In this document: one piece after another, positions 60,394 through 61,512 of the stretch
Layout of the letters: every line of letters starts with the position of its first letter
Numbering within the stretch: the first letter of the stretch is position 1
DNA from: Lachnospiraceae bacterium
GTDB lineage: Bacteria; Bacillota; Clostridia; Lachnospirales; Lachnospiraceae
NCBI GenBank assembly: GCA_024405155.1
Contig: JAKSPC010000007.1
Location: forward strand, 1-61,512
Direction: 5' to 3'
Length of the DNA stretch: 61,512 nt
Program-made: the position numbers and the translations under genes
The notes under the pieces: generated by a model
Database searches by the model: none
What the model was told of the DNA's origin: nothing
Seen by the model: the letters and a program-made list of their open reading frames with translations, nothing else

Positions 60394-61512
60394 TCACGTC
60401 ACCTGTTCGTTGTTTACTTTGATCCCCGCGGATACGGGAATGATCAGCACGTCTTCCCCGTCAATGATCTCCCTTTTAATGATGGCGACATCCTCTGCCT
60501 TCACGTTGACGGATACCTTCCGGTATTCCTTCACCAGGCTCTTTACCGCGTACAGCGGCACATCAACGGCTGCCACCTCCCGGATCTTTTCCTCGATCTC
60601 TTTTTCTTCCGGAAGATCCTCCGGGGCCACGGAAGCAAGGACCAGTTCCTTCATCACTTCTTTTGTGATCACAGGCTCCGAATCGTCATCTTTGTGTTCT
60701 TCTTTGAACTCCTGCAGTTTAGTATCAAACACCTCCACAGCCTCCGGTCTTTCTGCCGGATCCACGAAAGCCTCCACAACGGTCTTTAACTGCTCAAAGC
60801 CCCGGTCTTTCGATACCGGCGCCTCTTTTCCGCAGAATTTGAGGATAAAGTCCTCTGCCGCGTCTTCTTTTTTGTTCCTTGCAAAAACGACCACTCTTGA
60901 CATGTCTGCCCCATCCCCGTCGGGCGCGGGATACAGCATGGATACCAGCGGCATTTCGGCCACCCAGTCACAGTTCCGGGAACGGAACACGCCGCTTTCC
61001 TTCTGATAGGAAAGCCCGGATTCCGTGATATGCGCCGGGCACAGGCTTACGAGCACATAACTGTAGGAGACTTCCGACGCGTCGTCTATGACCTGACGGT
61101 CTGACGTTTTCGGCTTCAGGTCGATGGTATTTCTTACGACGGTAAGAAGATAGTTGGTGGAATTCTCGAACGTGATGGCTTCCATCACCTTCCCGCAAAG
61201 CTTCAATACGGTCCCTTCGCTGACGCCGGTCCCGGAAAGCGACTTGAGGATGCTTTTTGCCTCGCCGTCTTCCTGTTTTTCGGCAGAAAAGCCGGAGGCA
61301 AAGACAGTCTTGTGAAGAGATCCCTTCAGCGATTCCTTGAGGATCTGAAAGAACTTCAGCGCATCCGTTCTCTCCAGGGAACTCAGCTTCTCCGTGGTAA
61401 CAGATTCCAGTTCCCGCGCACCATTAAAATAACAGTAAGTGATACTGTCGTAGGTACATTTATCAAAATCTTTCGTTGCGTCTTTTACAGGTTTCAGGTC
61501 ATACTGTTTCAT
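60394..61512 (-). CDS. DUF4317-like protein (may extend beyond the window)
   Basis: The frame reaches the window edge with an ATG as its last codon; the opening (DFDKCTYDSITYCYFNGARE, then LKFFQILKESLKGSL) resembles DUF4317 proteins of Lachnospiraceae, so the gene is probably nearly complete, but upstream codons cannot be excluded. It is cytosolic, with an acidic Asp/Glu-rich segment at about residues 270-285. Function unknown. Confidence 0.7.
   Translation of the reverse strand: MKQYDLKPVKDATKDFDKCTYDSITYCYFNGARELESVTTEKLSSLERTDALKFFQILKESLKGSLHKTVFASGFSAEKQEDGEAKSILKSLSGTGVSEGTVLKLCGKVMEAITFENSTNYLLTVVRNTIDLKPKTSDRQVIDDASEVSYSYVLVSLCPAHITESGLSYQKESGVFRSRNCDWVAEMPLVSMLYPAPDGDGADMSRVVVFARNKKEDAAEDFILKFCGKEAPVSKDRGFEQLKTVVEAFVDPAERPEAVEVFDTKLQEFKEEHKDDDSEPVITKEVMKELVLASVAPEDLPEEKEIEEKIREVAAVDVPLYAVKSLVKEYRKVSVNVKAEDVAIIKREIIDGEDVLIIPVSAGIKVNNEQVT

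Noticed and set aside
1-61512. tRNA, rRNA, insertion sequences or prophage
   Set aside because: I looked for conserved rRNA stretches, tRNA-like cloverleaf ends, transposases and integrases and found none.

Overview
The window reads as the chromosome of a low-complexity-free, moderately GC-rich Clostridia member, most likely Lachnospiraceae. The grounds are the Firmicute S10-spc-alpha ribosomal order, a zinc-type S14, an L17 with a family-type insertion, DnaD/DnaC helicase-loader genes, a YkvA-like DUF1232 protein, a DUF4317-like protein and strong AGGAGG ribosome binding sites. No rRNA, tRNA, phage, transposase or CRISPR locus is visible. The genus cannot be named from sequence reading alone.

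Layout. 1-15.7 kb: one leftward ribosomal super-operon (rpsJ to rplQ) ending in a strong terminator at 117-155; adk and the usual KOW-protein gene are absent between secY and infA, S10 carries a long Ala-Lys-Pro tail, and the rpsH-rpsZ gap is swollen with hairpins. 15.8-22.3 kb: a secreted cell-wall-binding repeat protein, then a leftward operon dnaD-dnaC-prs-acyltransferase-rRNA methyltransferase, preceded by a cluster of perfect DnaA boxes; the acyltransferase frame is interrupted by an in-frame pair of structured repeat elements. 22.5-33.5 kb: murC, a Zn/Cd-type P-ATPase, and an RND efflux operon (gntR-hlyD-RND-two TolC-like proteins). 33.9-43.6 kb: 5'-nucleotidase, HD-domain, Nudix and NERD genes, a PI-PLC-like exported protein, two hydrolases, a SanA-like protein and a 33-codon small gene. 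44-55.5 kb: a catabolic regulon (Gfo/Idh/MocA oxidoreductase, TIM-barrel isomerase, ThDP enzyme, HMG-CoA-lyase-like enzyme, CoA-acylating aldehyde dehydrogenase, LysR regulator, TRAP transporter, shikimate-dehydrogenase-like enzyme). 55.7-61.5 kb: a hydrolase, GNAT acetyltransferase, SulP transporter, small membrane proteins, a nitroreductase and a DUF4317-like gene running to the window edge.

How genes work together. A 47-bp block containing an ATAAG-N6-CTTAT palindrome stands, at identical spacing, upstream of CTGTAC-N17-TATAAT promoters for both the aldehyde-dehydrogenase operon and the shikimate-dehydrogenase/TRAP operon, next to the divergent lysR gene. This ties the two operons into one LysR regulon: uptake of an organic acid by the TRAP system, oxidation, ThDP-dependent cleavage or decarboxylation, CoA-acylation of the aldehyde, and cleavage of a 3-hydroxyacyl-CoA. 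The substrate is not known.

The most unusual content is non-coding. There are four families of structured repeats: (1) two copies, about 23 kb apart, of a 269-bp element with four 41-bp palindromic units ATGTGAGCC-N23-GGCTCACAT at fixed spacings of 64, 95 and 64 bp; (2) three ATACATATAA-N19-TTATATGTAT palindromes every 63-64 bp; (3) a roughly 100-nt element with conserved GGCGGTACC and AATCCACC flanks whose stems co-vary between copies, two of them inserted in frame in a protein gene; (4) hairpins with symmetrical GA/GA internal loops, again with compensatory changes. All coordinates, motif positions and comparisons were made by eye and no database search was run.
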